In this document: positions 27,297-38,105 of the stretch, piece by piece
How positions within the stretch are numbered: position 1 is the first letter of the stretch
Layout: each line of letters opens with the position of its first letter
From: Chitinophagaceae bacterium
GTDB taxonomy: Bacteria > Bacteroidota > Bacteroidia > Chitinophagales > Chitinophagaceae
DNA: 38,484 bases
Reading direction: 5' to 3'
NCBI GenBank assembly: GCA_016721085.1
Contig: JADKJI010000018.1
Location: 1 to 38,484 of the forward strand
Program-made: the position numbers and the translations under genes
The notes under the pieces: model-generated
What the model saw: the letters and a program-made list of their open reading frames with translations, nothing else
The model's database searches: none
What the model was told of the DNA's origin: nothing

Positions 27297-29257
27297 TTAT
27301 ATGGTTATATCAATATGAACGGATGTCCCTTTATCAGAACTTGATTGTACGTCAAGTTTTGCTTTAAGGAATTCGACCCTGTTTTGGATATTACTCCAGC
27401 CAATTCCTTTCGACATATTCAAAAGTCTCGAATCAAAGCCTTTTCCATCATCTTCAACGGTGATACTTATAGCATCTTCATTTTTGCTTATTTGTACTAT
27501 AGCGTTTTTTGCAGCAGCATGTTTTAAGGTGTTATTGATCAATTCTTGAATAATGCGATATATGGTGATGGATGTAGTTTGATCAATTTGGGCATTTCCC
27601 ATCCCGATGGACTGGTATCTTACAGTAAGGGCACCAGTCTGATTAATATCATTACAGAAATCACTCAGTGCTACATCCAATCCAAATTTGACCAGGGCCT
27701 CCGGCATCATATTATGAGCAACTCTACGCATTTCCCTTATAGAACTATCGAGCATTTCCATACTTCTTTCGAACGCCTGTGCATTTTCGGGCGTCATGAT
27801 CAGATTTCCTTTCATAGTATTAAATGAGTATTTGATGCCCGACAACATTCATCCTAATCCATCATGAAGGTCTGTTGCCAGACGGGTTCTTTCCTGTTCT
27901 TCTCCTTTGAGTACAGCCTCAGTGGCCGTCAATTTTTTCTCTGCTTCCAGTTCGTTGATACGTAATTGCTGAAGTTTTCTTTTTTGCGAATAAGTGCGAT
28001 AAGATAGTGCGGCAATGATGATAGCTATTAATGCACTTGCTGCCAGTAAATAGTTCCAGATATTTTTTTGTTTAAGACTTAATTCTTGAATTTTCTTATC
28101 GGCTTCCAGTTGCTTTATCTGACTTTCTTTCTTAGCTGTTTCGAATTTTACCTCCTGCTCAACGGCATAGTCCTTATTCTGGGCACTTGCCATGGAGTCG
28201 GCTATTTCTTTATATTCTTTGTAATATTTAAGCCCATTCTTATAATCACCCGACTCTTCATAGAATCTTGCCATATAATCCAGCGCAATTTCAATCTGTG
28301 TCGGATTTTTTGATTCGAAAGCCTCCTTATAACTCTGTTCCAATAAAGGTTTTGCTTCCTTGAATTTTTTCTGCAGTGTCAATACCCTTGATAACTGTAA
28401 TCTTGTTTGCAGGATACTGAAAAGGGCTTTTGCATTCACAGATATATTATATCCTTCTGTAAAAGTCTTATTGGCATCTTCTAATAGTCCAAGATTCATA
28501 TCTATCAATCCATCAATAAGATGATGGGTAATCAGTACGTCTGCTGGAGCATTTGCTGGATAATATTGTTTCGATGAATCTATAAATTGTTTCGTTCCTT
28601 ATATCTGTTCATTTGGCAAGGGGGTAAGCAACATGTCCGTAGGATTTAAAAAAAATCTTCTTGTTTGCCAGTTTTCCTCTACATCCAAAGCTTTTCTTGC
28701 ATAGAACTCCTGTTTTTCAAATTCACTTATCTGTTTGTAGAATGAAGAGAGATTTACATAGCTACAGGAGGCTGGCGGGTTTATCCAATTTTCAAAAAAC
28801 GGCAATAGCTTTGCCAGCTGGTATTCAACGGTTGCTTTATAATCTCCCAGATCTTTAACCACATTTGAAAGCTGGGCATATACCTGGGCTATCCTGAATT
28901 CGGTATTGAAGTTATCGCTCATTATAATACACTAATGCCGTGTCAGACTTTTTTGCTTTTTAAGATGCTGGTTCTGCTTTTTTTTTTTTTTTGTAGTATA
29001 TATGATTGATTGAAATAAGCAAGTCCCGAATGATAAATCCAAACCTTAAAAGGGAAGTCTTCAATTTCCTGTAAGTCTGAATGGATTCTAAAGTATCCAC
29101 CATTTCATATTTCATAACCAGTTGCGAAAAGGCTTTTTGCTTGTAGATCGAGGAGGTTCCTTTTAATTGGTTCTCCAGACTGTCTATGTCATGCTGTTGT
29201 AACCAGGCATTGATTCTGTAAATATAAAAAGGTAATTTTTACAACTAGCTTCTTCAT
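27297..29257 (-). CDS. TPR sensor histidine kinase HK4 (HisKA_3), two in-frame stops and a damaged 5' end
   Basis: First in transcription order. Corrected start 'MKKLVVKITFLYLQ' near 29257, then frame changes and a 15-A run near 28978-28992 before a single frame from 28922 to the end. Within that frame sit two stop codons with no shift: TAA at 28599-28601 (after LLTPLPNEQI) and TGA at 27849-27851 inside the His box, where all three paralogues have Gly (DLHDGLG-stop-MLSG). TPR-like helices 'QVYAQLSNVVKDLGDYKATV' and 'YVNLSSFYKQISEFEKQEFY'; coiled-coil 'KFETAKKESQIKQLEADKKI'; transmembrane 'YLLAASALIAIIIAALSYRT'; ATPase 'IIQELINNTLKHAAAKN', 'VEDDGKGFD', 'GIGWSNIQNRVEFLK'. If the stops are real the kinase is dead; if errors, normal. 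Confidence 0.83.
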
Positions 29258-29282
29258 AAAAGTCTATTTTACACACAGTTTA

Positions 29283-29290
29283 CAAATATA
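29283..29290 (-). promoter_or_regulatory. -7 box for the four-kinase cluster
   Basis: Minus-strand TATATTTG, exact TAnnTTTG, 25 nt before the HK4 start. No clear TTTG at -33. It stands in the divergent 207-nt gap (29258-29464) in front of HK4 and opposite the M19-like gene; the rest of that gap is AT-rich and shows no repeat element. Confidence 0.6.
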
Positions 29291-29464
29291 AGATGGATTT
29301 TGTTTTAACTCCCCTTTTTCCATGATTTCCTCTAGCGGAATGATAGATTAACTCATGGAACTGGGTAGAAAATACTGTTTTTAGGGATAGCGATTGGACA
29401 TGGAATACCTAAAATTACATCCGGATTTGAAATTCCTTATCCATGTTCTTCCAAAAATAACTAT

Positions 29465-32408
29465 ATGAGAGAAAACCGCTACTTTCATTGTTGGGACTTG
29501 CAAGCCTTTCTGGAGCAGAAGCACAAATCAAACTTAACCGGAAAGTTGTTGATACGCTTCCCATCCGACAAGTGGACCCTACTATTAGGCCTGCAGGAGG
29601 CACCAAGATAATCTCCAATCTAAACCAACCTCAAAGGGATATAGATTTCCCCAATTGGAATTTTGAGAAAGGACTTACGGGTTGGACAAAAGAAGGCACT
29701 GCATTCAATAACCAACCAACAGTTCGTTTTGCTGTAACTACACAGCGGATTAACTACCAAATGGAATATAACCAGGGTGGAGTTGGAGGAGATTATTGGA
29801 AGAATATGGGGATGAATAATGGGCACAATGGGAATTATTGGGTAGGTACTTATGAAAACAATCCTCAGGGTAATAGCTTCAACCAGTATCAGGGAGATCA
29901 ACCCGTAGGTATTCTCACATCCCCTGAGTTCCTGCTAACGAATCAATATTGTTATTTTTTGATTGGTGGAGGTGCTGATCCTCAAAGACTATACGTTGAA
30001 TTCCAGACAAAGCAAGCTGATGGGTCCTGGAAAACAGAAATTACCCGATCTTCTTTCCGTAATAGTGAAATGATGTATCGCGAACGGTTGGATCTCGCGG
30101 CTTTTGTGAACAAGGTTGGTAGAATAAGGATAGTTGATAATAGCTATGCCGGATGGGGTCATATAAATGTTGACAATATCCGCTTTTCAAATACGCTGCT
30201 GGATGGAATACAGATTCGTGATGCTGCCACAGGAAGAAATTATGAAGTGGATGTTGATGCCCCAGTATGGGGCGTTGCAGATACTCATGCTCACCCTATG
30301 CATCAGGAAGGATTTGGTGGGGCATTGATTGCTGGCAAACCCAATACTCCATTATCAGAAACATACAGTAATGCATTGTGTGATCAGAAGCATAGTAGTT
30401 TAGGAGCAGGTGTTAGTAATAAGCTTTTCATATTGGGAGCGGATCCTCATTTTACCAAAGGATGGCCCGACTTCTTAGAGTTCCCTCGATTTAATTCAAA
30501 GACACATCAGCAGCAACATGTTGATTTCCTAAGAGAGCATGGCAAGGTGGATTAAGAATCTATTGTGCCCTGGCTATAAACAATATGTATGTTCCCTTCT
30601 GGCACTCGGACCTGGTACAGATGGTCGACCTATGATGATGAATCTGCCATCAAAAGACAAATCATTGCTATTACCGAAATGGTGAACCAGAACTATCAAT
30701 GGATGGGAATTGCAAAATCACCAAGGGAGGCTCGCAAACTTATATTAGAAGGGAAATTAGCTGTAGTACTGGGAATTGAAACCGATAATCTCGGCAATTT
30801 CAAAACAGCTTCCTATAACTGGAACGATAATGTAGGTCCAGCAATAAACCATTGGTGGCTTTGAACGATGTGAATGCAGACCAGTTTCTGGAGAACAAGT
30901 TGAATGAATATTATATTGACGGGGTTAGACAGATAACGCCTATTCACTATATAACTGGTGTATTCGGCGGTGCTGCTGTTTTCCGTGGAGAACTGGCTGC
31001 GAACCAGTTTACTTTCAATAATAATGTAAGTGTGAGATCTGGTTTGAGTAATCGTATTCCGTATTCCTTATTCAGCGATTATACCACTTTGTTATTTGCA
31101 TCAAATCCATTGCTAACAAAAGCAGGATATGAGCAACGTATTTTGAAACAGGGGGGAGGAACTGAGTTGAGTACTATCAATGCCGCCAGAATGACAAGCA
31201 TTGGTGTGAAACTGATCAATAAAATGATGACCAAAGGATTCATCATTGATAGTGAACACATGGGATATGATACAAAGGATGATTTTTTTTCCTGCGGCCA
31301 CAAGAAATTATCCGGTGATTTCTTCTCATACCGATCCAGCTGGATTGAGTTATAGTTGGCTAGGACAACCAGTAGCCTTCCGCGAAAACACCTTCAAGCC
31401 TGATCAGATATTCAACCAGAATAATTTCGGTACTACCAATATCAGGAACCTGGCCAATGAGTTCGAAATGTCGGATGCTCATTATGGTAAGATTACCAAT
31501 AGTGGTGGAACTGTAGGTGTGTTTATGTTGCCCTATCTAAAGAAAGCCTATACGGAACACTTGGGAACATTCCAAATGATTGTGCTGGCAGTACCAAAAC
31601 ATGGGCACAGATGTATCTGTACAGTGTTGATAAAATGAATTACCGGGGCGTTGCCTTATGCACTGATAGGGGAATGACGGATTTTATTGGTCCCCGATTC
31701 GGACCCAATTCAGCCTTTACCCTGAAAGACGAGAAATTGATGGACATGAAGATAACTGAACGCAAGCGTCAACGCCTGGCACAGAGAAATGGGGTTCGTT
31801 ATGATGTGAATATGCGGAGTTACTATCCTGTTTGGTAGGAAAATATGGAAACGGGCGGAAACTGAAATTATTGTTTCGTATCAGGAAGAAGATGCCTGGA
31901 AAGCTTTAGCAGCTAATGAAGCTGGATTGAATAAAGATAACGTACCAGGTGGTAGAGAATTCCAAGGGAACTCAGAGTGAAAATATTTTCTTGAAGGATT
32001 ACAAGTGAGTGCTATGGATGATCCACCAATAAAATATGCACTACATGGAAAAAGCGGCAATGTTCTGCGTTAAGAATAACCAGAAGTGTTACCAGTTTGC
32101 CAGGTTATGCTGGGTGGTTTCAAGGTGACAAAGAAATGTAATTGCCATACACAATGAGATTATTAAAGTGTGGCAAGTATGGCAAACAAAGTATCGGAAT
32201 AATCAACCCCTTCGACGTTTCGTACTGGTAACCGCGACTGGGATTTCAATACTGATGGTATGGCGCATTATGGATTGATGCCTGATTTCTTTCAGGATCT
32301 GAGCAATATTGGATTAAACAACGGAAAACTTTGGTTTCCTTTTTCAATAGTGCAGAAGATTATATAGCGATGTGGGAGAAAACAGTAAAAGCATCAGGAA
32401 CAAGATAA
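29465..32408 (+). CDS. Secreted peptidase M19 (membrane-dipeptidase)-like metallohydrolase with an N-terminal jelly-roll domain, heavily frameshifted at 3' end
   Basis: About 980 codons. After an indel near 29490 the signal reads '(I)VGLASLSGAEAQ'. Residues about 55-265 look like a carbohydrate-binding or MAM-like jelly roll: 'FPNWNFEKGLTGWTKEGTAF', 'YLTSPEFLLTNQ-like GILTSPEFLLTNQYCYFLIG', 'GWGHINVDNIRFS'. The amidohydrolase-like part starts with 'GVADTHAHPMHQEGFGG' (metal ligands DTHAH, about residue 275). It continues 'QMVDLYDDESAIKRQIIAI' (joined across a frameshift near 30620), 'VVLGIETDN' (Glu ligand, about 435), 'MTKGFIIDSEHMGYDTKDDF' and 'YPVISSHTDPAG' (His, about 620), then 'RGVALCTDRGMTDFIGPRFG' (Asp). 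From 31838 the sequence is in many pieces; 'NRDWDFNTDGMAHYGLMPDF' and 'SAEDYIAMWEKTVKASGT' mark the end. The order of ligands fits M19 renal-dipeptidase-like enzymes; substrate unknown. 6 nt before the next gene. Confidence 0.75.
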
Positions 32409-32414
32409 TAATAA

Positions 32415-33851
32415 ATGATTATGAAAAAGATAGTATTAATCCCTTTTTTGTTACTAGCAATTATGACAATCGCTCAAAAGAAAGTAGTACCGGTTAGTCA
32501 ATCTGTATTGACAGGTATTCCTTTGCCTGCTGGGACTAAGCAGGATAAGAGATTTTTATCTGAAACGAGTGCCAGGATGTTATTGGAAATGGAGAGTAAA
32601 AAAACCGGAATGGAAATCAAGGATGTGGAAGTTATTTATTTACCTCCCATTGTTGCTGGTGGCTATAGTGATGATTCTTTGATTGCCGCTCTCAGTGCAA
32701 TAGGATGGAATATTTCACCTGTAGGAACAGACGATAAGTATGTTTTATTGCAAAAAGATGGCAAAAATCGGTAATGGCCTACTATAGAAAAAGCACTAAG
32801 AAGGAAACGCAACTTTATCTTGGAGTAACAGCCGCAATAACTTCCAATGCCGGGCAATAACGGAGGTTATCAAAATCCACCGGTGTATAATAATCCACCA
32901 TCGGATATCCACCGCCACCCCTCCGGTAACCAATCAACAGGATTATAGTAACAATAATAATAATCCCGCCACCACCCCTCCCGCGCCACCGCCGCCACCA
33001 GCAGCTCCCCAATGAATATGGAGAGACAAGTCCAACGCCAGCTGGTAACAATGGTATAACTATTTCCACCATCAATTTTGACGATGGATGGGTATCAATG
33101 CCAATGGCAGATTGGGTGCAGGTTACAAAAGGGAGTTTACTGTTCTTTTCACATTACCTTCGCATCTTCCTGATAATTTGCAAAGCGAAGAATATGAAGT
33201 TATCCTGGAAATATTACTGGAACCTGTTGAGTGCAACCCCGGTTTACTTTTCTAATATTGAAATCCGGAAAGGACAATACTTATAATTATAAAAGGGAGT
33301 ATTTCATGGAAGCGGATGCTGTTGGAAACGAATACAGGGAAATCCTGCCATGTTAGCTTCCGGATATTTATGGAGAACGGAATTGCTTCCTGTGTCGAAA
33401 TTCAATCTTCTTCAAAGAATAACTATTGGGCATCATTCCCAACTATTGAATCAATTGACCCATTAAGAAGTTATAATAAGTTCGCTGTTACACAAGGGGA
33501 TCTTGTTGGCGAATGGCAGGAAAATATTGGCAGCTATGCGAATTATTACAATGTGTATACGGGAGGCTATGCAGGAATGAATGCAGTTTCTATCAATAGC
33601 AAGATGGTATTAGGAGAAAATGGACAATTCACCATCGAGCATAAGGCGCATCTGGTATGGCAGGAAGCCAAGTTTTTTGATGAGAAACATGCTGCTCATA
33701 TCAAGTAAGCAATTGGGAAATATCGATGGTGAAACAGATGGGAAGCAAGTTGCCTATCATGCTTATTATGAAGCTGTGAAGAATGGGCGTGTTCTCCATG
33801 CAACACAAACAATTCAGTGGCTCGCAAATGCATTTGTATAAGACAAAATAA
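32415..33851 (+). CDS. Secreted hypothetical protein with Pro/Asn-rich middle, heavily frameshifted
   Basis: 'MIMKKIVLIPFLLLAIMTIA' signal peptide (ATG 32415 or 32421); the first 119 residues are in one frame and contain 'MEIKDVEVIYLPPIVAGGYS'. From about 32870 to 33015 a low-complexity stretch encodes PP/PPPP and NNN runs ('NPPVYNNPPSGYPPPP', then several prolines), likely a flexible linker. The C-terminal domain, recoverable in several frames, includes 'NNYWASFPTIESIDPLRSYN', 'GEWQENIGSYANYYNVYTGG' and 'INSKMVLGENGQFTIEHKGA'. It ends 'QFSGSQMHLYKTK'. This last domain (about 33480-33851) resembles an uncharacterised secreted Bacteroidota domain. Indels are densest from 32870 to 33330. It sits between the M19-like and astacin genes with gaps of 6 and 29 nt, so one transcript is likely. 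Function unknown. Confidence 0.65.
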
Positions 33852-33880
33852 AGCCTTTAATTTTTTAAATTCGGTGAACA

Positions 33881-35135
33881 ATGAGAAAGCTTTCTCTAAC
33901 AGTAACTGTTCTATTAATCGCTTTCCTTTCTTATGCCCAGCTCAAGCAGTTGGATAGGCCTATAAAGGATATGTCGAAGCTCCAGAAGATTATTCTTCCC
34001 AATCTGAGTTCAATAAGAGGTTGTCGCGATTTACCTTTATCTGCCGGCTATGCCATTCCTCCAAGGGCAGCTACAAATTCTTATCCGATCTATACTATTG
34101 ATGAGAATGGTATTATTGGACCTGTTGCAGTTCAAAGACAACCACTTGAACTGTTACAGAAAAATGTGGGAACCAGGACAGATGTTGAAAGTTGGGTTTG
34201 ATATTGTGGGTGCTCCTATTGATATAATTTATGTTGTACAGCGTTATGCAGTAGAGTGGGAGCGTTTTGCAAATATCAAATTTGAATTTGTACAGAATAT
34301 GGCTACAGCAGATATTCGGGTAGGTTTTTTACCAAACGGATCCTATTCATATATTGGTCGCGAAGCGATGCTGATTCCTACTAATGCAACTACAATGAAC
34401 CTTGGTTGGCTCACTAGTGCTTCTGCATCAGAAGCGCGGCGAGTTATATTGCATGAGTTCGGTCATGCCTTAGGGTTTATTCATGAACATAGTTCTCCTA
34501 CTGCCAATATTCCATACGACAGAGAGAAAGTATATTCTTATTATTCGCAGGCTCCGAATAATTGGGATAGAGCAACTGTAGACAGGAACATTTTCTTGAA
34601 ATATTCAGTTGCTGAGACTAATTATTCTACGTACGACCGTAGTTCTATCATGCATTATGTAGTTCCTCCTGAATTGACAACTGATGGCGTAGGTGTGCCA
34701 TTTAATACGGAACTATCTACTATAGACAAACAGTACGCTGGTTATTTTTATCCATTCCTCCAACGCCGCCTACAGCAACAGGGGTATTGAAAACTGGAGA
34801 TGATTGTGATAGGGTTAATTTTAAGGTGGAGTATAATGTGGTGCCGAATAACAAAGTGGAGTTCGCAATAAGCTTTGGGTCTTACAATAATAAGGCTGTA
34901 ACCTGGTGGAAACAGATCGGAATTCCTGGTCCAGGGAATTCTGAATCTTTGCTTTGGATCCAGAACCATTCACTTATAGCCAGTGAAAAAAAACAATTCA
35001 GGTTAGTCAGTTTGACTTAAATCAAATCAACTTTCAAAAACCCATTCGCTTCTGGAAAGCTAAAGGTTGGGTATCCATACTTTACTATCATACCAATGGA
35101 ATATCCTGCCTGCTATTAGAGGCGGTTGCCGGATA
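33881..35135 (+). CDS. Secreted astacin-like (M12A) zinc metalloprotease, frameshifted
   Basis: 'MRKLSLTVTVLLIAFLSYAQ' is a signal peptide. A pro-like region ('GPVAVQRQPLELLQKNV') is followed, after a frameshift near 34180, by the catalytic domain: 'AVEWERFANIKFEFVQNMAT', 'ADIRVGFLPNGSYSYIG', and the zinc site 'HEFGHALGFIHEHSSP', matching astacin HExxHxxGxxHE. 'DRSSIMHYVVPP' is the Met-turn SIMHY. The C-terminal part after about 34790 ('FKVEYNVVPNNKVEFAISFG', 'FWKAKGWVSILYYHTNGISC') is a separate beta-rich domain, after indels near 34765 and 35000. About 418 codons. It ends 17 bases before an intrinsic terminator and appears to be the last gene of the M19-like/hypothetical/protease set. Confidence 0.88.
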
Positions 35136-35151
35136 ACACTTGTCTGGAGCA

Positions 35152-35187
35152 GGGATAGCTGCTTACAGTAAGCCATATCCCTTTTTT
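35152..35187 (+). terminator. Intrinsic terminator after the astacin-like gene
   Basis: Stem GGGATA ... TATCCC with an inner perfect stem GCTTAC-a-GTAAGC, followed directly by TTTTTT at 35182-35187. It is 17 bases after the protease stop. The clearest factor-independent terminator in the window; it separates the 29.5-35.1 kb set from the next genes. Confidence 0.85.
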
Positions 35188-35240
35188 AGGGATATAAATG
35201 CACTAGATTTAGTTCATATTTACAACATTAATGTTGGATT

Positions 35241-35725
35241 ATGAGACTGAATTTTATGGTGCTATTTTTTTTGCTTTTAACTTCTTTTGCGAATGCACAA
35301 ACAGATAGTTTTGATGTATTCATTTATAAGCCGCCAGAATTTTTACTAAAAGCATATTGCCTTCCAGAGCTCAGTTCAATCTGACCAATCCCGACAAGAG
35401 TTATTGCACCATCACCCTTTATCAAAGTCAACCAGCTACCGATAGTGTAATCCATGATGTAATGCGTCAATGGAATGAGCAGGTGGTAAAACGACTTCGT
35501 AAGGCATCTCCAAAACCTTTACGTATTTATACTGAACAACTATGGCAGGGATGGGTATCTACTGTTGCCATTGGAAATTTCTATGAGGGTAAGAAGAAGT
35601 GTGTGGTGATGCTGAATTCTTTCCGAAAAGAAAAAACAAGTGCCTGTGTAGTGTATGCTATGACAGATAAATCATTTAAAGAGGCAACAGATGCCTTTTC
35701 CCAAAATCTTCGATTTAAAAAGTAA
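35241..35725 (+). CDS. Small secreted hypothetical protein (one frameshift)
   Basis: 'MRLNFMVLFFLLLTSFANAQ' signal peptide, then 'TDSFDVFIYKPPEFFTKSIL' (indel near 35345) and 'QFNLTNPDKSYCTITLYQSQ', 'VMRQWNEQVVKRLRKASPKP', 'IGNFYEGKKKCVVMLNSFRK', 'KSFKEATDAFSQNLRFKK'. About 161 residues, beta-rich, with three Cys (SYCTI, KKCVV, SACVV). Resembles uncharacterised Bacteroidota secreted proteins; no function known to me. It begins about 50 nt downstream of the intrinsic terminator, so it needs its own promoter, and is 15 nt before the next gene. Confidence 0.7.
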
Positions 35726-35740
35726 TTAAAGCTTTGCGTT

Positions 35741-38104
35741 ATGAGAAAAAATATAATAGTATCTGTTTCGCTTTTGTTGTTGCTAACAATTTCAGCTTTT
35801 TCACAAACTGGTAACACCGAATCGGTACCACCGATCCTCAGGCAAAATTGCATGTGAATGGTGATCTGTCGGAGAAAGCAATAAAGGATTACGTGAAAAC
35901 GGGTTTGTGGATGGAGATTGATACTACAGCTTTAAGTGATAATATTCTGGTAGCAAAAGGGTTTGGTACGCAAAACGTCGGAAGCCCCGTAGCTGCAGCC
36001 ATTCAAGGTAATTATGCTTATACTGCAAACTATTTGACCAATAGTTTGGTGATTATGATATTACTGATCATAATAATCCAGTATTCAAAAGCAATATTTC
36101 AATAAATATTTCAGGTCCTGTTGATGTTGAAGTGCAAGGGAATTTATGCTTATGTGGTTTCTGAATCAAGTAATCAGCTCTCGGTATTTAATATTTCAAA
36201 TCCTCTTAATCCAACGGCAGCTGAGCAATTTCTACAGGTTAAACAGACCCATTGAAATGGTTATTCAGGAAATCTTGTACATGTATCCAATATTGTCTGT
36301 AATAGCCCGTGGATTTTTTAATGCGGGTCTTCCTTCAGATATATATGTGTCTGGCAATTTTGCTTATACTACCAATAGTGGTTTATCGAAACTGTCGATT
36401 TTTGATATTACAAATCCAGATACGCCAGTACCCCGTGGTACTACCACTAATGGCTTGAACGGTGCAGGTGGGGTTTATGTAAAAGATGGGTTTGCTTATG
36501 TTTCTTCGACAAAGTACTGCTGTTATAAAGTATATTAATGTTTCAAATCCTGATCTTATAACCTTGTAGCGGGTCAATCCACAAATAAAGGCATACTTCC
36601 AGATCTTTCAGGGTCAGGAAACTATCTGTTTGTAATAGATCAGGTTGGAACAGGGTAGTGTTGATATCAGTACCCCTTCTTCGATGCAATGGAAAGGCAT
36701 ATAATAGCACGAATTTAAATAATGCTGGAAGAATGGGTGTTTCAGGAGAGACCCTTATGTGGTGCCTTCCTACTATAATGGTCGTCTTGTATTTTTGAAT
36801 TAGATCGCTCCAGAAATATAAGTTTCACTTCAAGCGATTTCAATCAACACCATCACTTTGGTTAAACAATGGAAAGGATATCTATGAGGCAATGGCTATG
36901 TAGGTATTGGCATATCAATAAGAGCAAACCTTCATGTAGAAGGCGCAACATACCCTTGGTATGTGGGCATAATACTGATTTGCTAAGCCCCTTTAGTAGA
37001 AGGAAATTCATTTTAATGGCAATATTGGTATAGGCACTTCATCTCCTCTAGCTAATCTCCATGTACAAGGTAATGAGTACGTTTCAGGTAACCTTAGTAT
37101 TGGAACCACAAACCAATTGGCTTTGCAAACATTTCCTAATGCTTTAGGCAATAAGATTGCGTTATATGGTAATAGTGCCTCCTCGCAATACGGTATGGGC
37201 ATTCAAGGTAGTTTAATGCAATTCTATACAGATGCTGTTGGAGCCAATTTTGCATTCGGGTATGGTAGCACATCATTTACAGAAAGAGCTCGTATTTATA
37301 ATTCAGGATACGACGGCATGTTATTGAATGGTCAATAGTTTTGAGGAATGGAACCACTGATATCAATGGGGCACTGGAGTTTGGTTGATGAATCCAACTA
37401 ACACTGCACTATTAGGTTCTTTGGTGCACAAAATGCCAATAATTTCGGGTTCTATAGTAACAATACAGGATGGGGATTAACCCATACACAGTTTCACTGG
37501 CAAAATCAAGATTGGTAATAGTAACCTACCGCACCATTACATTTGCTGCAAGCATTGAAAAGAAGATCACCCATATCCTGGTGGTACAGGAGATGCAGGC
37601 ATGTCTGTTTCAGGAAATGATTTCCGTCTATTCGGATAATAATGTTGCCAGGTTTCATTGGATATGATAATGATTTCACCCTGGGTTTTTTTATTTCAAA
37701 CCTATGTAGCATCTGGAGCAGTGGCATTAGTAGTAGGCAGACAAATAAATGCAAATGGTACCATCTAATTCGGATGCCCGATACAAGAAAAACATCTTCA
37801 CTTTAAATAACTCTCTCGAAAAAAAGTGATACGAAATTACGCGGAGTGGGGTATGAAATGCGAAAAGAAGAATTTCCGGATAAGCAATTCTCAGACGGTT
37901 CATAGTGGGATTGATCGCGCAAGTGGAGAAAGTAGTTCCTGAAGTGGTAGTTACAAATGCTGATGGATATAAATCGGTGGATTATGCGAAACTGGTTCGG
38001 TATTGATTGAAGCATTGAAAGGCGGCAACAGCAGCACCAAGGAAGATCTGCCAAACGTATAGAAAATTGGAAGCTCAAATAAAACAATTAATAGAAAAAA
38101 GTAA
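35741..38104 (+). CDS. Large surface protein: LVIVD-type repeats + fibre shaft + S74 chaperone tail, heavily frameshifted
   Basis: 'MRKNIIVSVSLLLLLTISAF' signal peptide, then a fibre-type start '(IG)TTDPQAKLHVNGDLSEKA' (indel near 35823). Next LVIVD-like beta-propeller blades: 'AAIQGNYAYTANYLTNSLVI', 'DITDHNNPVF', 'FNISNPLNPTAAEQF', 'DIYVSGNFAYTTNSGLSKLS', 'FDITNPDTPVPRG', 'VSNPDLITL'. Then shaft units 'NIGIGTSSPLANLHVQGNEY', 'GNLSIGTTNQLALQTFPNAL' (36.9-37.3 kb), 'RIYNSGYDGMLLNG'. The C-terminus is an S74-type intramolecular chaperone: 'LRGVGYEMRKEEFPDKQF', 'QVGLIAQ' (indel), 'VEKVVPEVVVTNADGYKSVD', 'YAKLV', then a coiled-coil 'KLEAQIKQLIEK'. About 790 codons; dozens of indels, so the exact path is approximate. 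It ends one base before the next gene. Confidence 0.75.
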
Positions 38105-38105
38105 A

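Noticed and set aside
27849..27851. TGA in the HK4 His box as a recoded (selenocysteine or tryptophan) codon
   Set aside because: All paralogues have Gly here, a second stop (TAA) is present in the same gene, and no recoding hairpin was seen; a point change or read error is simpler.
32870..33015. CCACC-rich stretch as a DNA-level repeat or Chi-like site
   Set aside because: It follows the codon pattern of a Pro/Asn-rich protein linker in the surrounding gene once indels are allowed for.
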